A DNA stretch of 64,000 nt from Macrococcoides epidermidis (GCF_042659445.1 NZ_JBHSSR010000009.1); one strand, 5' to 3'; positions 50,959 through 60,733 are shown, counted from the first letter of the stretch. Notes: generated from the letters alone by a model not told the origin. Translations and numbers: made by a program.

Positions 50959-52596
50959 ATGGCAGTTACTGATTGGAGAAAGTCGGTTGTATATCAAATT
51001 TATCCTAAGTCATTTAACGATACGACAGGCAAAGGTCAGGGAGATATTAACGGTATTATTGAAAAGTTAGATTATTTAAAGACGCTTGGTGTAGATTATT
51101 TATGGTTAACGCCGGTGTATCGTTCTCCAATGAATGATAATGGTTACGATATTAGCGACTATTATGAGATTAATCCAGATTTCGGTACGAAAGAAGACTT
51201 CAAGCGTTTGTTAGATGAAGCGCATGCACGTGGCATTAAGATCATGTCTGATATTGTTATCAATCACACGAGTACTGAACATAACTGGTTTGTTGAGTCA
51301 CGTAAATCTAAAGATAATCCATATCGCGATTATTATATTTGGAAAGACGGGAAAGATGGACAGCCTCCGACAAACTGGGAATCAAAGTTTGGTGGTAATG
51401 CATGGCAGTTAGATTCTGTGACGAATCAATATTATTTACGCTTATTTGATGTTACTCAGGCTGATTTAAACTGGGAAAATGAAAAGTTGCGTAAAGAAAT
51501 TTACGATATGATTAATTATTGGATTGACTTTGGTATGGATGGTTTCCGTTTTGATGTAATCAATTTGATTTCTAAAGCGGAATATAAAGATTCTGATAAG
51601 ATTGGTAAAGAGTTTTATACAGATGGTCCGCGTGTTCACGAATTCTTAAATGAAATGAATCGCAATACATTTGGTGATAAAGAAGGATTTATGACCGTTG
51701 GTGAAATGAGTTCTACGACTTTAGAGCATTGTATTAACTACACGCGCGAAGATCGTCATGAATTAAGTAGTGTCTTTAACTTCCATCATCTTAAAGTAGA
51801 TTATAAAGATGGTGAAAAATGGACTAAAATGCCGTTTGATTTTATTGAATTGAAACGTATTTTATTCGAATGGCAAGTTGGTATTTCTAAAGGTGGCGGC
51901 TGGAACGCAATCTTCTGGTGTAATCATGACCAACCTCGTGTTGTGAGCCGTTTCGGAGATGATTCTACTGAAGAGCGTCGTGTAAAAAGTGCGAAGATGT
52001 TAGCGATAACATTACATTTCTTACAAGGTACACCTTATATTTATCAAGGTGAAGAAATAGGTATGACCAACCTTTATTTGGACGATATTAGTCAATACCG
52101 TGATATAGAGTCTACAAATGCCTATCAAATCATGTCAGATAATGGGTTTACAAATGGTGCAATATTAGATATATTACAAGATAAATCACGAGATAATTCA
52201 AGAAGTCCGGTACAATGGGATGATAGTGAAAATGCAGGATTCACAACTGGCACACCTTGGATTGATGTGGCTAAAAATTATAAACAAATCAATGTAAAAC
52301 AAGCACTAGCAGATAAAAACTCTGTATTTTATACGTATCAAAAGTTAATTGAATTAAGACATAACTTAGATATTATCACATACGGAGAGGTGAAACCTTT
52401 ATTAGAAGATCATCCGCAAATTTTTGCGTATGAAAGAAAGCTTGATGATAAGTCTATCCTTGTATTAGCGAACTTTACAGATGAACCGGTTGATGTGCCA
52501 TCTTCAATAGATATTGAAGGTAGCATCTTAATCAACAATGGAACATATCATTCAAATGTACTGGAACCTTATCAAGCAATCTCTATTCTTCGATAA
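50959..52596 (+). CDS. treC: Trehalose-6-phosphate hydrolase
   Basis: TreC (TreA) splits trehalose-6-phosphate into glucose and glucose-6-phosphate. The 545-residue GH13 enzyme has MSDIVINHTSTEHNWF, DGFRFDVINLI with the catalytic Asp, VGEMSSTT with the acid Glu, and FWCNHDQPRVVSRFGDD. A C-terminal beta domain follows. Start ATG 50959 (MAVTDWRKSVVYQIYPKSF) has a GGAG site; the longer open frame upstream runs through the hairpin. It lies between treP and treR. Confidence 0.95.
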   Translation: MAVTDWRKSVVYQIYPKSFNDTTGKGQGDINGIIEKLDYLKTLGVDYLWLTPVYRSPMNDNGYDISDYYEINPDFGTKEDFKRLLDEAHARGIKIMSDIVINHTSTEHNWFVESRKSKDNPYRDYYIWKDGKDGQPPTNWESKFGGNAWQLDSVTNQYYLRLFDVTQADLNWENEKLRKEIYDMINYWIDFGMDGFRFDVINLISKAEYKDSDKIGKEFYTDGPRVHEFLNEMNRNTFGDKEGFMTVGEMSSTTLEHCINYTREDRHELSSVFNFHHLKVDYKDGEKWTKMPFDFIELKRILFEWQVGISKGGGWNAIFWCNHDQPRVVSRFGDDSTEERRVKSAKMLAITLHFLQGTPYIYQGEEIGMTNLYLDDISQYRDIESTNAYQIMSDNGFTNGAILDILQDKSRDNSRSPVQWDDSENAGFTTGTPWIDVAKNYKQINVKQALADKNSVFYTYQKLIELRHNLDIITYGEVKPLLEDHPQIFAYERKLDDKSILVLANFTDEPVDVPSSIDIEGSILINNGTYHSNVLEPYQAISILR

Positions 52597-52644
52597 ACTT
52601 TCCGATTTTTTGATGCTAATTGATTCATAAAGTATAGGGGTGAC

Positions 52645-53382
52645 ATGGTGAACAGTAATAAGTATCGAAAGATTTATCAGGAGTTAAGTGGAAAGATTAT
52701 TAATGATGAGTACAAGCATGGTGAACAGTTACCATCTGAGAACTTACTTGTAAAAAAGTATGGCGTATCACGTGAAACAGTAAGAAAAGCATTAAGTTTA
52801 TTACAAACGAATGGATTTATCCAAAAGCTCAAAGGCAAAGGATCGGTTGTTATTTATGATCAATCATTGAACTTTCCGGTGTCACAATTGATTAGTTTCG
52901 AAGAGATAAAACAATCACTTAATATGGATTATCATACTGTAGTGGAAAGTTTTGAAACAGTTGTGGCAAAAGATCACCCGAAAGTACAGGAAGCGTTAAA
53001 TATTAGTGAAGATACGAAGTTATTTAGAGTTGTTCGTTCAAGAAGAAAGAATGATCTTGTTAACATCGTAGATACTGATTATTTTATTCAAGAAATGATG
53101 CCAGCACTTTCTAAGGAAATTGCTGAACAATCAATTTATGATTATATCGAACGTCGCTTAGGATTAAAAATTGCATATTCTAATAAAGTAATTACGTTTG
53201 AACCAATGTCTGAATATGAAATAGATTTATTTGTTGAAGCAACACCACCGTATGCAGCAGTCGTGCGCTCAATTGTACATCTTGCTGATGCGACACCATT
53301 TCAATACAACGTTTCTAAACATAGAGCAAGTGAATTTAAGTTTGTAGATTTCTCGAGAAGAACGATTGGTAAAGAGAAGTAG
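52645..53382 (+). CDS. treR: GntR-family trehalose operon repressor
   Basis: The 245-residue protein has an N-terminal winged helix (YRKIYQELSGKIINDEYKHGEQLPSENLLVKKYGVSRETVRKALSLLQ) and a C-terminal UTRA ligand domain (about 85-240, with LFRVVRSRRK and DYFIQEMMP). TreR proteins are released by trehalose-6-phosphate. Its position after treP-treC supports the name. It should bind the operator in the treP promoter and so repress its own operon. A GGGGTG site precedes the ATG. Confidence 0.92.
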   Translation: MVNSNKYRKIYQELSGKIINDEYKHGEQLPSENLLVKKYGVSRETVRKALSLLQTNGFIQKLKGKGSVVIYDQSLNFPVSQLISFEEIKQSLNMDYHTVVESFETVVAKDHPKVQEALNISEDTKLFRVVRSRRKNDLVNIVDTDYFIQEMMPALSKEIAEQSIYDYIERRLGLKIAYSNKVITFEPMSEYEIDLFVEATPPYAAVVRSIVHLADATPFQYNVSKHRASEFKFVDFSRRTIGKEK

Positions 53383-53392
53383 AAGTTTATTG

Positions 53393-53421
53393 TTGCATTA
53401 TATAGTTAGATTTAGTATTAT
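53393..53421 (+). promoter_or_regulatory. SRP RNA promoter
   Basis: TTGCAT (53393-53398) and TATTAT (53416-53421) are 17 bases apart, about 9 bases before the RNA 5' end. The -35 lies close to the treR stop. Confidence 0.65.
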
Positions 53422-53429
53422 AAATATTA

Positions 53430-53697
53430 CCGTGCTAAGTGGGGAGGTAGCGGTTCCCTGTACTTGCAATCCGCTTAGGCAAGACCTAATCCCTTTGCCT
53501 CGGGTAACAAGTTGTGAGGTCTGACCCGAATACGTAGTGTTGAGAGATCGGTCCTAGCCAATATAAACCCATGAATCATGTCAGGTCCGGAAGGAAGCAG
53601 CATTAAGTGGTACTTTGTATGTGACTGGGGTAGCCGGTTTTGAGCTGTCGACTTGGGTAACGCTTGTGTTTGTTATTCAAAGCAAAGGTGCACGGCT
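53430..53697 (+). ncRNA. ffs: Signal recognition particle RNA, large Bacillus type
   Basis: The invariant domain IV loop GTCAGGTCCGGAAGGAAGCA (53580-53599) identifies SRP RNA, which binds Ffh and targets proteins to the membrane. The ends pair as CCGTGC (53430-53435) with GCACGG (53690-53695). At about 268 bases it is the long form with an Alu-like domain known in Bacillus and staphylococci. Exact ends are estimated. It lies upstream of the secreted-protein gene and dnaX. Confidence 0.95.
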
Positions 53698-53729
53698 TTA
53701 ATTATAAATTAATAGAATTTTTATAGATG

Positions 53730-53755
53730 AACACGTCATATGGCGTGTTTTTTTA
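53730..53755 (+). terminator. Terminator after SRP RNA
   Basis: AACACGTC (53730-53737) pairs with GGCGTGTT (53742-53749), with one wobble, followed by TTTTT. Confidence 0.8.
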
Positions 53756-53876
53756 TTTCATTAAAAATGATTAAAATTGTAAATATTGTGTAGTACTTGT
53801 AAATAATATGGATATTTTGTATCAATTTGATTATAATGAGGTAGATATCAATATTATTGAAAAAGGGGCGAATTTA

Positions 53877-55586
53877 ATGAAAGTATCAAAGTTATATTCT
53901 ACAAGTATCGCAGCTGTACTTTTATCGACAACAATTTTAACTGGGGTAGCGAGTGCTAACACAACAACGACAAATACTTCAACAGGTACAACAACTACTA
54001 CGCCTGCACTAACTGCAGAACAAACAGCAGCAAAAGCTGACTTAGATACAATTATCAAACGCGCTGAAGAAACTGTAGCCGCGTATGAAAAAGATACAAC
54101 AATGAAGTTTGATCCAAGTTATAAAGCTTTATTAACAGAAGTTAGTATTGCTAAAAAAGTTTCTGGTAACGCAGCTTCTAAAGTAGAAGAGTACAATAAA
54201 GCAAAAACTAATTTAGATGCTAAATTAAGTGCTGTCATTGTAGTTCAAGAGCGTCGTAATGCAGAAGATCGTTTAGATAAGTCTATTGCAGAAGCGATTG
54301 TAGTTCAGAAGAAAGCGGACACTAAATTAAAACCGACTCAATTACAAACGAACTTCACTAAAGAATTAAGTGCATCTTTAGATTTAAGAAAAAAATTAGC
54401 AAAAACTGCTGACGTGGATGCTCAAAATGAAAAGTTAAAAGCTGCAACGAAGGCTATTTCAGAAGCGGGCACAGTAGTTAAAATTCCTTTAAAAGATGCT
54501 GTTACTGTTAAATTTACTACTGCTGATGGAAGAACAAGCTTCCCATTATCTGCAGGTAAATTAGTATCTTCTGGTTCAGTTTCACCTGCTAAAGATACAG
54601 ATTATATTGAAGTAAATACTTTAAGAGATTTAACGAACTACGGTTTAAAATTACCTAAAGGTTTTGAATTAGCAAATCCAGATAAACCAATCAAAGAAGT
54701 TGCTGACTTTGAGAAAGTTGAATTGAAACAAACACCTGGTTTCCAATTTAGCGAAGCTTTAGTTACTTTCACTTTAAAACGTGACGGACAAGTTATTGAC
54801 TCAGCAATTCCAAACTTCACAGTATTACAAGAAACAAACTTTGAAAATAAATATTCTGAAGTGATGGATAAATTAACTGCTGATCAATTAAAAGATATCA
54901 AAACATATTACTTAAAAGAAGGTTATATTGTAGACCCTTCAACAACTAAATATACTTTCAACAAAGATAGTTTCTACCAAACTGCTGAGATTAACTTTAT
55001 TAAAAAGCCTGAAGCACCACCTGCACCAGTTGTAATTGATGGTCCTGGTATGTCTTCATTCAATGGCTATCAATTTAAAGCGGGTCAAAAATATACATTA
55101 CCTGTATATGTTGAGTTATACGAACAACCAAATAGTAATGTTCAAATGAATAATAAAGATTTCAATATTCAAGTAATGAGCGTTACACGCGCTGGAAGTA
55201 AAACAAAATTATCTGTTAAAGATAATAAGTTTACATTCTCAAAACCTGGTAGCTACACAGTTAAATTCGCTATCCGTGGTAAAAATGGAGAAAAATTAAG
55301 AGACTATAAAGGTAAAGAAAGAAGCTATATCTATGTTTCTAACACTGCAACCGTTGTAGACTCAGCACCTGTAATCTCTGGTGTTAAAAATACAACTTAC
55401 AGCAAAAAGACCTTCTCTTATACTAAGGGTATTAAAGCTTATGACTATGTAGATAAGAAATATGTTAAAGTAACATATAAAGGTAAGGTTAATCCAAGTA
55501 AAAAAGGTAAATACAAACTTTACTACTCTGCTACAGACAGCAAAGGTAACACTGCTAAAAAGACGCGTTATGTCGTTGTAAAATAA
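53877..55586 (+). CDS. Secreted protein with C-terminal Ig-like domain
   Basis: This 569-residue protein has a strong signal peptide (MKVSKLYSTSIAAVLLSTTI, cut likely after VASA at residue 27). A threonine-rich stretch follows, then a helical charged region (about 50-200), an unrecognised middle region (about 205-390), a proline-rich hinge (KPEAPPAPVV), and two beta-rich parts. The last 70 residues, with YDYVDKKYVKVTYKGKVNPSKKGKYKLYYSATDSKGN, resemble bacterial Ig-like DUF5011 repeats. There is no LPXTG anchor. The basic C-terminus could bind the wall. The function is unknown. A GGGG-type site precedes ATG 53877. Confidence 0.8.
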   Translation: MKVSKLYSTSIAAVLLSTTILTGVASANTTTTNTSTGTTTTTPALTAEQTAAKADLDTIIKRAEETVAAYEKDTTMKFDPSYKALLTEVSIAKKVSGNAASKVEEYNKAKTNLDAKLSAVIVVQERRNAEDRLDKSIAEAIVVQKKADTKLKPTQLQTNFTKELSASLDLRKKLAKTADVDAQNEKLKAATKAISEAGTVVKIPLKDAVTVKFTTADGRTSFPLSAGKLVSSGSVSPAKDTDYIEVNTLRDLTNYGLKLPKGFELANPDKPIKEVADFEKVELKQTPGFQFSEALVTFTLKRDGQVIDSAIPNFTVLQETNFENKYSEVMDKLTADQLKDIKTYYLKEGYIVDPSTTKYTFNKDSFYQTAEINFIKKPEAPPAPVVIDGPGMSSFNGYQFKAGQKYTLPVYVELYEQPNSNVQMNNKDFNIQVMSVTRAGSKTKLSVKDNKFTFSKPGSYTVKFAIRGKNGEKLRDYKGKERSYIYVSNTATVVDSAPVISGVKNTTYSKKTFSYTKGIKAYDYVDKKYVKVTYKGKVNPSKKGKYKLYYSATDSKGNTAKKTRYVVVK

Positions 55587-55604
55587 TAATTTAAAGTTTT
55601 CAAG

Positions 55605-55632
55605 GCTTGAGGTTTTTCCTCAAGCTTTTTTT
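55605..55632 (+). terminator. Terminator after the secreted protein
   Basis: GCTTGAGG (55605-55612) pairs perfectly with CCTCAAGC (55618-55625), followed by a run of T. Confidence 0.9.
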
Positions 55633-55704
55633 GATGCTTTTAATAGGACGGTTTTCCGTTCAATGTTATAATAAGAGTACTAATTTTTGTTGGAGGGGAC
55701 TCAC

Positions 55705-57366
55705 TTGAGTTATCAAGCTTTATATCGTGTGTTTCGTTCACAGTCTTTCGAAGAAGTTGTGGGGCAGAAGCATGTTACGACAACTTTAAAAAATGCAATT
55801 CAGAAAAATAAAATCTCTCATGCTTATCTTTTCAATGGTCCACGTGGTACAGGGAAAACGAGTATCGCTAAAATTTTTGCGAAAGCGATTAACTGTACGG
55901 AAAGTGATACGGGTGAACCTTGTAATCATTGTCCGACTTGTGTGTCGATTACAAATGGAACGAATTCTGACGTAATAGAAATCGATGCGGCGAGTAACAA
56001 TGGTGTAGATGAGATTCGTAATATTCGTGATAAAGTCAAATATGCACCGGGTGAATCCAAATATAAAGTGTATATTATCGATGAAGTGCATATGCTTACT
56101 ACGGGTGCTTTTAATGCGTTGTTAAAGACATTAGAAGAACCACCTGCACATGCCATATTTATTCTTGCGACAACTGAACCACATAAAATTCCTGCTACAA
56201 TTATTTCGCGTTGTCAGCGATTCGATTTCAAAGCAATTGCTTTACCTGATATTAAAGACCACTTAGCATTTGTCTGTAACAAGGAAGGTATCGAATATGA
56301 AGATGCGGCACTTGAATTTATTGCTACGAGTGCTGAAGGTGGTATGCGTGATGCATTAAGTATTTTAGATCAGGCAATCGCATTTGGTGAAGCGAAGTTA
56401 ACGTTAAATCATGTTTTAAATGTAACGGGTAGTGTCGGTCGTGAAGATTTAATGTCACTCATGGATAAAGTGATTGTACATGACGTTAAAGGTGCTTTTG
56501 AACAGTATCATCAATTACTTGCGGATGGTAAGGAAGTTACCCGTCTGGTAAATGATTTAATTTATTTTCTGCGTGATGTTATTGTGGAATTTGCGACAGA
56601 TCAAAAAGGTGATGCTGCAATTTATTCATTAGCATTACCTACGATTTATGAAATGATTGATAAGATTAACGATACGCTAGTAGCGATGCGTTTTTCTGTC
56701 AATTCGAACGTACATTTTGAAGTACTGATTGTTAAACTGTCTGAGCTCGTGAAACAAAGTGAAGCGGCTGTATCTCAGCAAAGTGTACAAAGCAATGCTG
56801 GTACACCAGTGGTAGATACAAGTCATATTGAAGCGCGTATCAATGCTTTAGAATCTCGTATCAATCAAGGTGCTACCCAAGCATCAGCACCTCAGAAAAC
56901 TAAGAAAGAGCCTAAGAAGAACAAGAATGCTTTCTCAATGCGTCAAATAGAAACAGTTCTTGATAATGCGAATCGTGAGGATCTAAGCTTCTTGAAGAGT
57001 AATTGGGCAGAGCTGCTTGCTCACGTTGAATCACAAGGCCAGCGTTCATTAGTGAGCTTGCTGAAACATTCAGAGCCTGTCGCGGCAAGTAGTACGCATG
57101 TGCTTATTAAATTTGGTGAAGAGATTCATTGTGATATGGTCAATAATGATGATGCAAAAAGAGAACAGATTGAAGCAATAGTATACACAATTATTAAAAA
57201 ACAAGTTAAAATGGTAGGAGTACCAGATTCTCAATGGCTACAAGTTCGACATACTTATATTGAGAATAGAAAACAACCAAAACAGGAAGAGAAACCTGTA
57301 GAAGTTGATATTGTATCAGAAGCAGCAAATTTATTTGGTGAAGATGCAATTAATATTATTGATTAA
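55705..57366 (+). CDS. dnaX: DNA polymerase III subunit gamma/tau
   Basis: DnaX is the clamp-loader ATPase. The 553-residue protein has Walker A FNGPRGTGKTS, zinc-binding cysteines in CTESDTGEPCNHCPTC, Walker B VYIIDEVHML and the sensor SRCQRFDFK, then a lysine-rich linker (KKEPKKNKN) and the C-terminal tau region. TTG 55705 is the start because GGAGG lies 8 bases upstream and the homologous N-terminus is SYQALYRVFR; an earlier TTG has no site. ebfC and recR follow in the usual order. Confidence 0.96.
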   Translation: MSYQALYRVFRSQSFEEVVGQKHVTTTLKNAIQKNKISHAYLFNGPRGTGKTSIAKIFAKAINCTESDTGEPCNHCPTCVSITNGTNSDVIEIDAASNNGVDEIRNIRDKVKYAPGESKYKVYIIDEVHMLTTGAFNALLKTLEEPPAHAIFILATTEPHKIPATIISRCQRFDFKAIALPDIKDHLAFVCNKEGIEYEDAALEFIATSAEGGMRDALSILDQAIAFGEAKLTLNHVLNVTGSVGREDLMSLMDKVIVHDVKGAFEQYHQLLADGKEVTRLVNDLIYFLRDVIVEFATDQKGDAAIYSLALPTIYEMIDKINDTLVAMRFSVNSNVHFEVLIVKLSELVKQSEAAVSQQSVQSNAGTPVVDTSHIEARINALESRINQGATQASAPQKTKKEPKKNKNAFSMRQIETVLDNANREDLSFLKSNWAELLAHVESQGQRSLVSLLKHSEPVAASSTHVLIKFGEEIHCDMVNNDDAKREQIEAIVYTIIKKQVKMVGVPDSQWLQVRHTYIENRKQPKQEEKPVEVDIVSEAANLFGEDAINIID

Positions 57367-57384
57367 ACTTAGGAGGAAATGAAT

Positions 57385-57705
57385 ATGCGCGGTGGCGGAA
57401 ATATGCAACAAATGATGAAACAAATGCAAAAGATGCAAAAGAAAATGGCTGAAGAGCAAGAAAAGTTAAAAGAAGAAAGAATTGAAGGGACAGCAGGTGG
57501 TGGTATGGTTACTGTTGTTGTTTCTGGACATAAAGAAGTACTAGATGTCATCATTAAAGAAGAAGTAGTAGATCCAGAAGATATCGAAATGTTACAAGAC
57601 TTAGTATTAGCTGCAACAAACGATGCATTAGCAAAAGCAGATGATGTTACTGCACAACGTTTAGGACAACATACTAAAGGATTAAACATTCCAGGAATGA
57701 TGTAA
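57385..57705 (+). CDS. ebfC: Nucleoid-associated protein YbaB/EbfC
   Basis: This 106-residue DNA-binding protein has a methionine/glutamine/lysine-rich N-terminal helix (MRGGGNMQQMMKQMQKMQKK) and the conserved core ERIEGTAGGGMVTVVVSGHKEVLDVIIKEE. It binds DNA nonspecifically and lies between dnaX and recR in most bacteria. ATG 57385 lies 8 bases after GGAGG; the ATG at 57379 is too close. The recR start follows one base after its stop. Confidence 0.94.
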   Translation: MRGGGNMQQMMKQMQKMQKKMAEEQEKLKEERIEGTAGGGMVTVVVSGHKEVLDVIIKEEVVDPEDIEMLQDLVLAATNDALAKADDVTAQRLGQHTKGLNIPGMM

Positions 57706-57706
57706 T

Positions 57707-58303
57707 ATGCATTATCCTGCACCAATATCGAAACTTATCGATAGTTTTATGAAGTTGCCTGGTATAGGTCCGAAGACTGCAAGTCGTCTTGCTTTTCATG
57801 TGTTAGATATGAAAGAAGATGACGTGATGAATTTTGCGAAAGCATTAGTAGACGTGAAACGCGAACTGACATATTGCTCAGTTTGTGGTCATATTACTGA
57901 TACGGATCCTTGCTACGTTTGTAGTGATACAACACGTGATCGTTCTATGATTTGTGTTGTTGAAGAGACGAAAGATGTTATTGCAATGGAAAAGATGCGC
58001 GAATATAAAGGGATGTATCATGTGTTACATGGTGCAATTTCACCGATGGAAGGTGTAGGTCCGGAAGATATTAATATTCCATCACTTTTAACGCGTTTAA
58101 AAGATGAAGAAGTAACGGAATTAATTCTGGCAACCAACCCAAATATTGAAGGTGAGTCTACTGCAATGTATATTTCAAGACTCGTTAAACCGATTGGTAT
58201 TAAAACAACGCGTTTAGCACATGGTTTACCTGTTGGTGGCGATTTAGAATATGCAGATGAAGTAACTTTATCTAAAGCGATATCTGGTAGAACAGAGATA
58301 TAA
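57707..58303 (+). CDS. recR: Recombination mediator RecR
   Basis: RecR acts with RecF and RecO in gap repair. The 198-residue protein has the N-terminal helix-hairpin-helix (LPGIGPKTASRLAFHVL), the C4 zinc finger (CSVCGHITDTDPCYVC), and the Toprim domain (ICVVEETKDVIAME, then NPNIEGESTAMYI). Length is normal. It begins one base after the ebfC stop and ends before a bidirectional terminator. Confidence 0.97.
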   Translation: MHYPAPISKLIDSFMKLPGIGPKTASRLAFHVLDMKEDDVMNFAKALVDVKRELTYCSVCGHITDTDPCYVCSDTTRDRSMICVVEETKDVIAMEKMREYKGMYHVLHGAISPMEGVGPEDINIPSLLTRLKDEEVTELILATNPNIEGESTAMYISRLVKPIGIKTTRLAHGLPVGGDLEYADEVTLSKAISGRTEI

Positions 58304-58317
58304 CGTTCATTCAAAAT

Positions 58318-58354
58318 AATAAGCATCGTCAATCATTGATTGACGATGCTTATT
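58318..58354. terminator. Bidirectional terminator between recR and phnE
   Basis: A perfect 17-bp inverted repeat (58318-58334 with 58338-58354, core AAGCATCGTCAATC) separates the convergent recR and phn genes. Confidence 0.93.
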
Positions 58355-58377
58355 TTTATATCTATTAATATTAATGC

Positions 58378-59184
58378 TTAAACTAGTCTTTTTCGAATAG
58401 CACTTGATAAAGTATCGACGATTATAACCATAATGATGATACCGATTAATATCATTCCGACACGATCCCATGTGCGTCCCTGGAGTGCAAATATTAGTGG
58501 AGTTCCAATGCCACCTGCACCAATTAATCCTAAAATAGAGGCGCTTCGTAAGTTAATCTCGAAGCGGTACAACACGAATGATAAGAAAGCAGGTAATATT
58601 TGAGGGACAACTGCAAACATTAAAGTTTTTGTTTTATTGGCACCAGTTGCCATTAAAGCTTCTGATGGTCCCATATCTAAATTCTCCATATCTTCAGCAA
58701 ATAACTTTCCGAGCATTCCTATAGAATGTATACCTACGGCAAGTACACCGGCAAAAGCACCTGGTCCCACTGCTTTAATAAATAGTAGCGCCATAATAAT
58801 TTCAGGGAATACTCGAATTAAACTCAAGAAAAATTTACTTACTTCAGATAAGAATCGATTCGAAATGTTTCGGGCTGAAAGAAAAGCTAGAGGAATACAT
58901 AGTACAGCAGAAATCATCGTTCCTAAAAAAGCGATAGCAAACGTTTCTAATAAGCCGCGTAATAAATCTTCTCCTTCGGGCATGTAGATGTATCCTGTAT
59001 CAGGGTGGATAATACCATTCCAGATATTTGATAAAATTTCAAAAGACTTTTCTTTAATTTCAATTTTAGGCATTCCACTAAACGCCCAAATATAGATAGT
59101 AAGTAATATTATGATAATAAGAACTGTACGAATAATAGTGGGTACGGATGATTTAGGTTTCAAATAATCGTAGTTTTTGCTCAT
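58378..59184 (-). CDS. phnE: Phosphonate-type ABC transporter permease PhnE (second copy)
   Basis: The 268-residue permease has an N-terminal helix (about 17-36) and five further helices. The binding-protein-dependent transport motif is ALMATGANKTKTLMFAVVPQILPAFLSF (EAA loop), with GAGGIGTPLIFAL near the end. It pairs with the adjacent permease 59181-59960, and the two probably form a heterodimer. Its start overlaps the previous stop by four bases. Import of phosphonate, phosphite or related compounds is inferred from family; no C-P lyase genes are present here. Confidence 0.9.
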   Translation of the reverse strand: MSKNYDYLKPKSSVPTIIRTVLIIIILLTIYIWAFSGMPKIEIKEKSFEILSNIWNGIIHPDTGYIYMPEGEDLLRGLLETFAIAFLGTMISAVLCIPLAFLSARNISNRFLSEVSKFFLSLIRVFPEIIMALLFIKAVGPGAFAGVLAVGIHSIGMLGKLFAEDMENLDMGPSEALMATGANKTKTLMFAVVPQILPAFLSFVLYRFEINLRSASILGLIGAGGIGTPLIFALQGRTWDRVGMILIGIIIMVIIVDTLSSAIRKRLV

Positions 59185-59960
59185 AGTAAACGCTCCCTTA
59201 CTCTCGTACTCACGTAATCGATGACCATAACAATAAACAAAGTGAAAATAATAATAGTTGTTACTTTTGGATATTCAAAGTAGCCAAGTGTCTTATCATA
59301 AAATAATCCGATACCACCAGCGCCTACTAAACCGAGTACAGCTGCAGCACGAATGTTAATTTCAAATGTAAATAATACAAATGAAAGATACGGCGCAATA
59401 GCTTGAGGTAAAACACCGAAAGTTATCCATTTTGATTTATTTGCACCAACAGCAGTCATCGCTTCTAACGGACCATCATCGATATTCTCTAAAGATTCAT
59501 AAAATAATTTTGCCACAATACCGAATGATAATACGGTTAAAGCAAATATCCCGGGTAATGCGCCGATACCAAACACTGCAACGAATATCGAAGCGAGTAA
59601 TAAATCTGGGATTGTTCGAATGACATTGAGCACTAAACGTACTGGTATATTAATCCACTTTGATTTAAATACATTACTTGCAGATAATAGTGCTACAGGA
59701 ATAGCGAGTAATGATCCAAATGTAGTACCAAGAACCGCCATACGAATAGTGTCCAGCATCGGATCAACAATTTCTTTAAAGTAACTCCAATCTGGTGGCA
59801 ACATTTCTCGTATTAAGTTCATCATTTCTGGCGCACCTAAGGCTAGCCCGGACAAACTGAAGTTGGTCTTCCATCCGCTCCAGATAATCAATGATAATAT
59901 CAATAGTATTGTAAATGTCGCTTTTATGTGACCGGTAGATTTGATATCGGGATTTTTCAT
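59181..59960 (-). CDS. phnE: Phosphonate-type ABC transporter permease PhnE (first copy)
   Basis: The 259-residue permease resembles its downstream neighbour: an N-terminal helix, then GTTFGSLLAIPVALLSASNVF, LEAMTAVGANKSKWITFGVLPQAIAPYLSF (EAA loop) and VLGLVGAGGIGLFYDKT. Its start shares one base with the phnC stop, and its end overlaps the second permease. Two permease genes in tandem are known for this transporter in staphylococci. Confidence 0.9.
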   Translation of the reverse strand: MKNPDIKSTGHIKATFTILLILSLIIWSGWKTNFSLSGLALGAPEMMNLIREMLPPDWSYFKEIVDPMLDTIRMAVLGTTFGSLLAIPVALLSASNVFKSKWINIPVRLVLNVIRTIPDLLLASIFVAVFGIGALPGIFALTVLSFGIVAKLFYESLENIDDGPLEAMTAVGANKSKWITFGVLPQAIAPYLSFVLFTFEINIRAAAVLGLVGAGGIGLFYDKTLGYFEYPKVTTIIIFTLFIVMVIDYVSTRVRERLL

Positions 59961-60733
59961 TATTTAACCCCCATCAACTCTTCGTCTTTAATGTCTCTAC
60001 CATAGATATGTGAAAATGCATTGTCGGTTGCTTGTTCTACCGGTCCGTCAAACACAACTTTACCTGCACGTAATCCAATAATACGTGTAGCATATTCCCT
60101 TGCCAAATCTACAAAGTGCAGATTAACGATAATAGTTATGCCTAGTTCTTGATTAATACGTTTTAAGTCATCCATTACTTGTTTCGTAGTAAGTGGATCT
60201 AATGATGCAACAGGTTCGTCAGCTAATATAATCTTTGGTTCTTGAGCTAAGGCGCGTGCGATAGAGACACGCTGCTGTTGTCCACCGGATAGTTCGTCTG
60301 CACGACTATATGCTTTTTCAACGATATTTACTCTATCTAAAGCTTCCAATGCAATTTGTTTATCTTTCTTCGGGAATAATCCAAGCACCATTTTCCATGT
60401 TGGATGATATCCCACACGACCACTAAGTACATTACGAATAACAGAAGAACGTTTTACTAAATTGAAACTTTGAAAGATCATCCCGATATTCCTGCGCATC
60501 ATTAACAATTTATTGCCTTTTGCCTGAGTGATGGAAACACCGTCAATTGATATATCACCTGATGAAATTTCGTGTAATCGATTAATCGAACGCAATAAAG
60601 TAGACTTACCTGCACCAGATAGACCGACAATGACAATAAATTCTCCTTTATTGATTTCTAGATTGACGTTATCCAAACCAACATGTCCATTGGGATAAAC
60701 TTTATTGACGCCTTTAAAAATAATTTGTGTCAT
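59960..60733 (-). CDS. phnC: Phosphonate-type ABC transporter ATPase PhnC
   Basis: The 257-residue ATPase has Walker A GLSGAGKSTLLRSINRL, the Q-loop IGMIFQSFNLVKRSSVIRNVLSGR, the signature LSGGQQQRVSIARALAQ and Walker B IILADEPVASLDP. MIFQSFNLVKR and VLSGRVGY are typical of PhnC. It follows phnD after a hairpin, so it may be expressed at a lower level than the binding protein. Confidence 0.94.
   Translation of the reverse strand: MTQIIFKGVNKVYPNGHVGLDNVNLEINKGEFIVIVGLSGAGKSTLLRSINRLHEISSGDISIDGVSITQAKGNKLLMMRRNIGMIFQSFNLVKRSSVIRNVLSGRVGYHPTWKMVLGLFPKKDKQIALEALDRVNIVEKAYSRADELSGGQQQRVSIARALAQEPKIILADEPVASLDPLTTKQVMDDLKRINQELGITIIVNLHFVDLAREYATRIIGLRAGKVVFDGPVEQATDNAFSHIYGRDIKDEELMGVK

Noticed and set aside
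59546..59559. ATATCCCGGGTAAT resembling a Noc binding site
   Set aside because: It differs from the known Noc palindrome at two positions and lies inside a coding region. One near-match in 64 kb is not good evidence.
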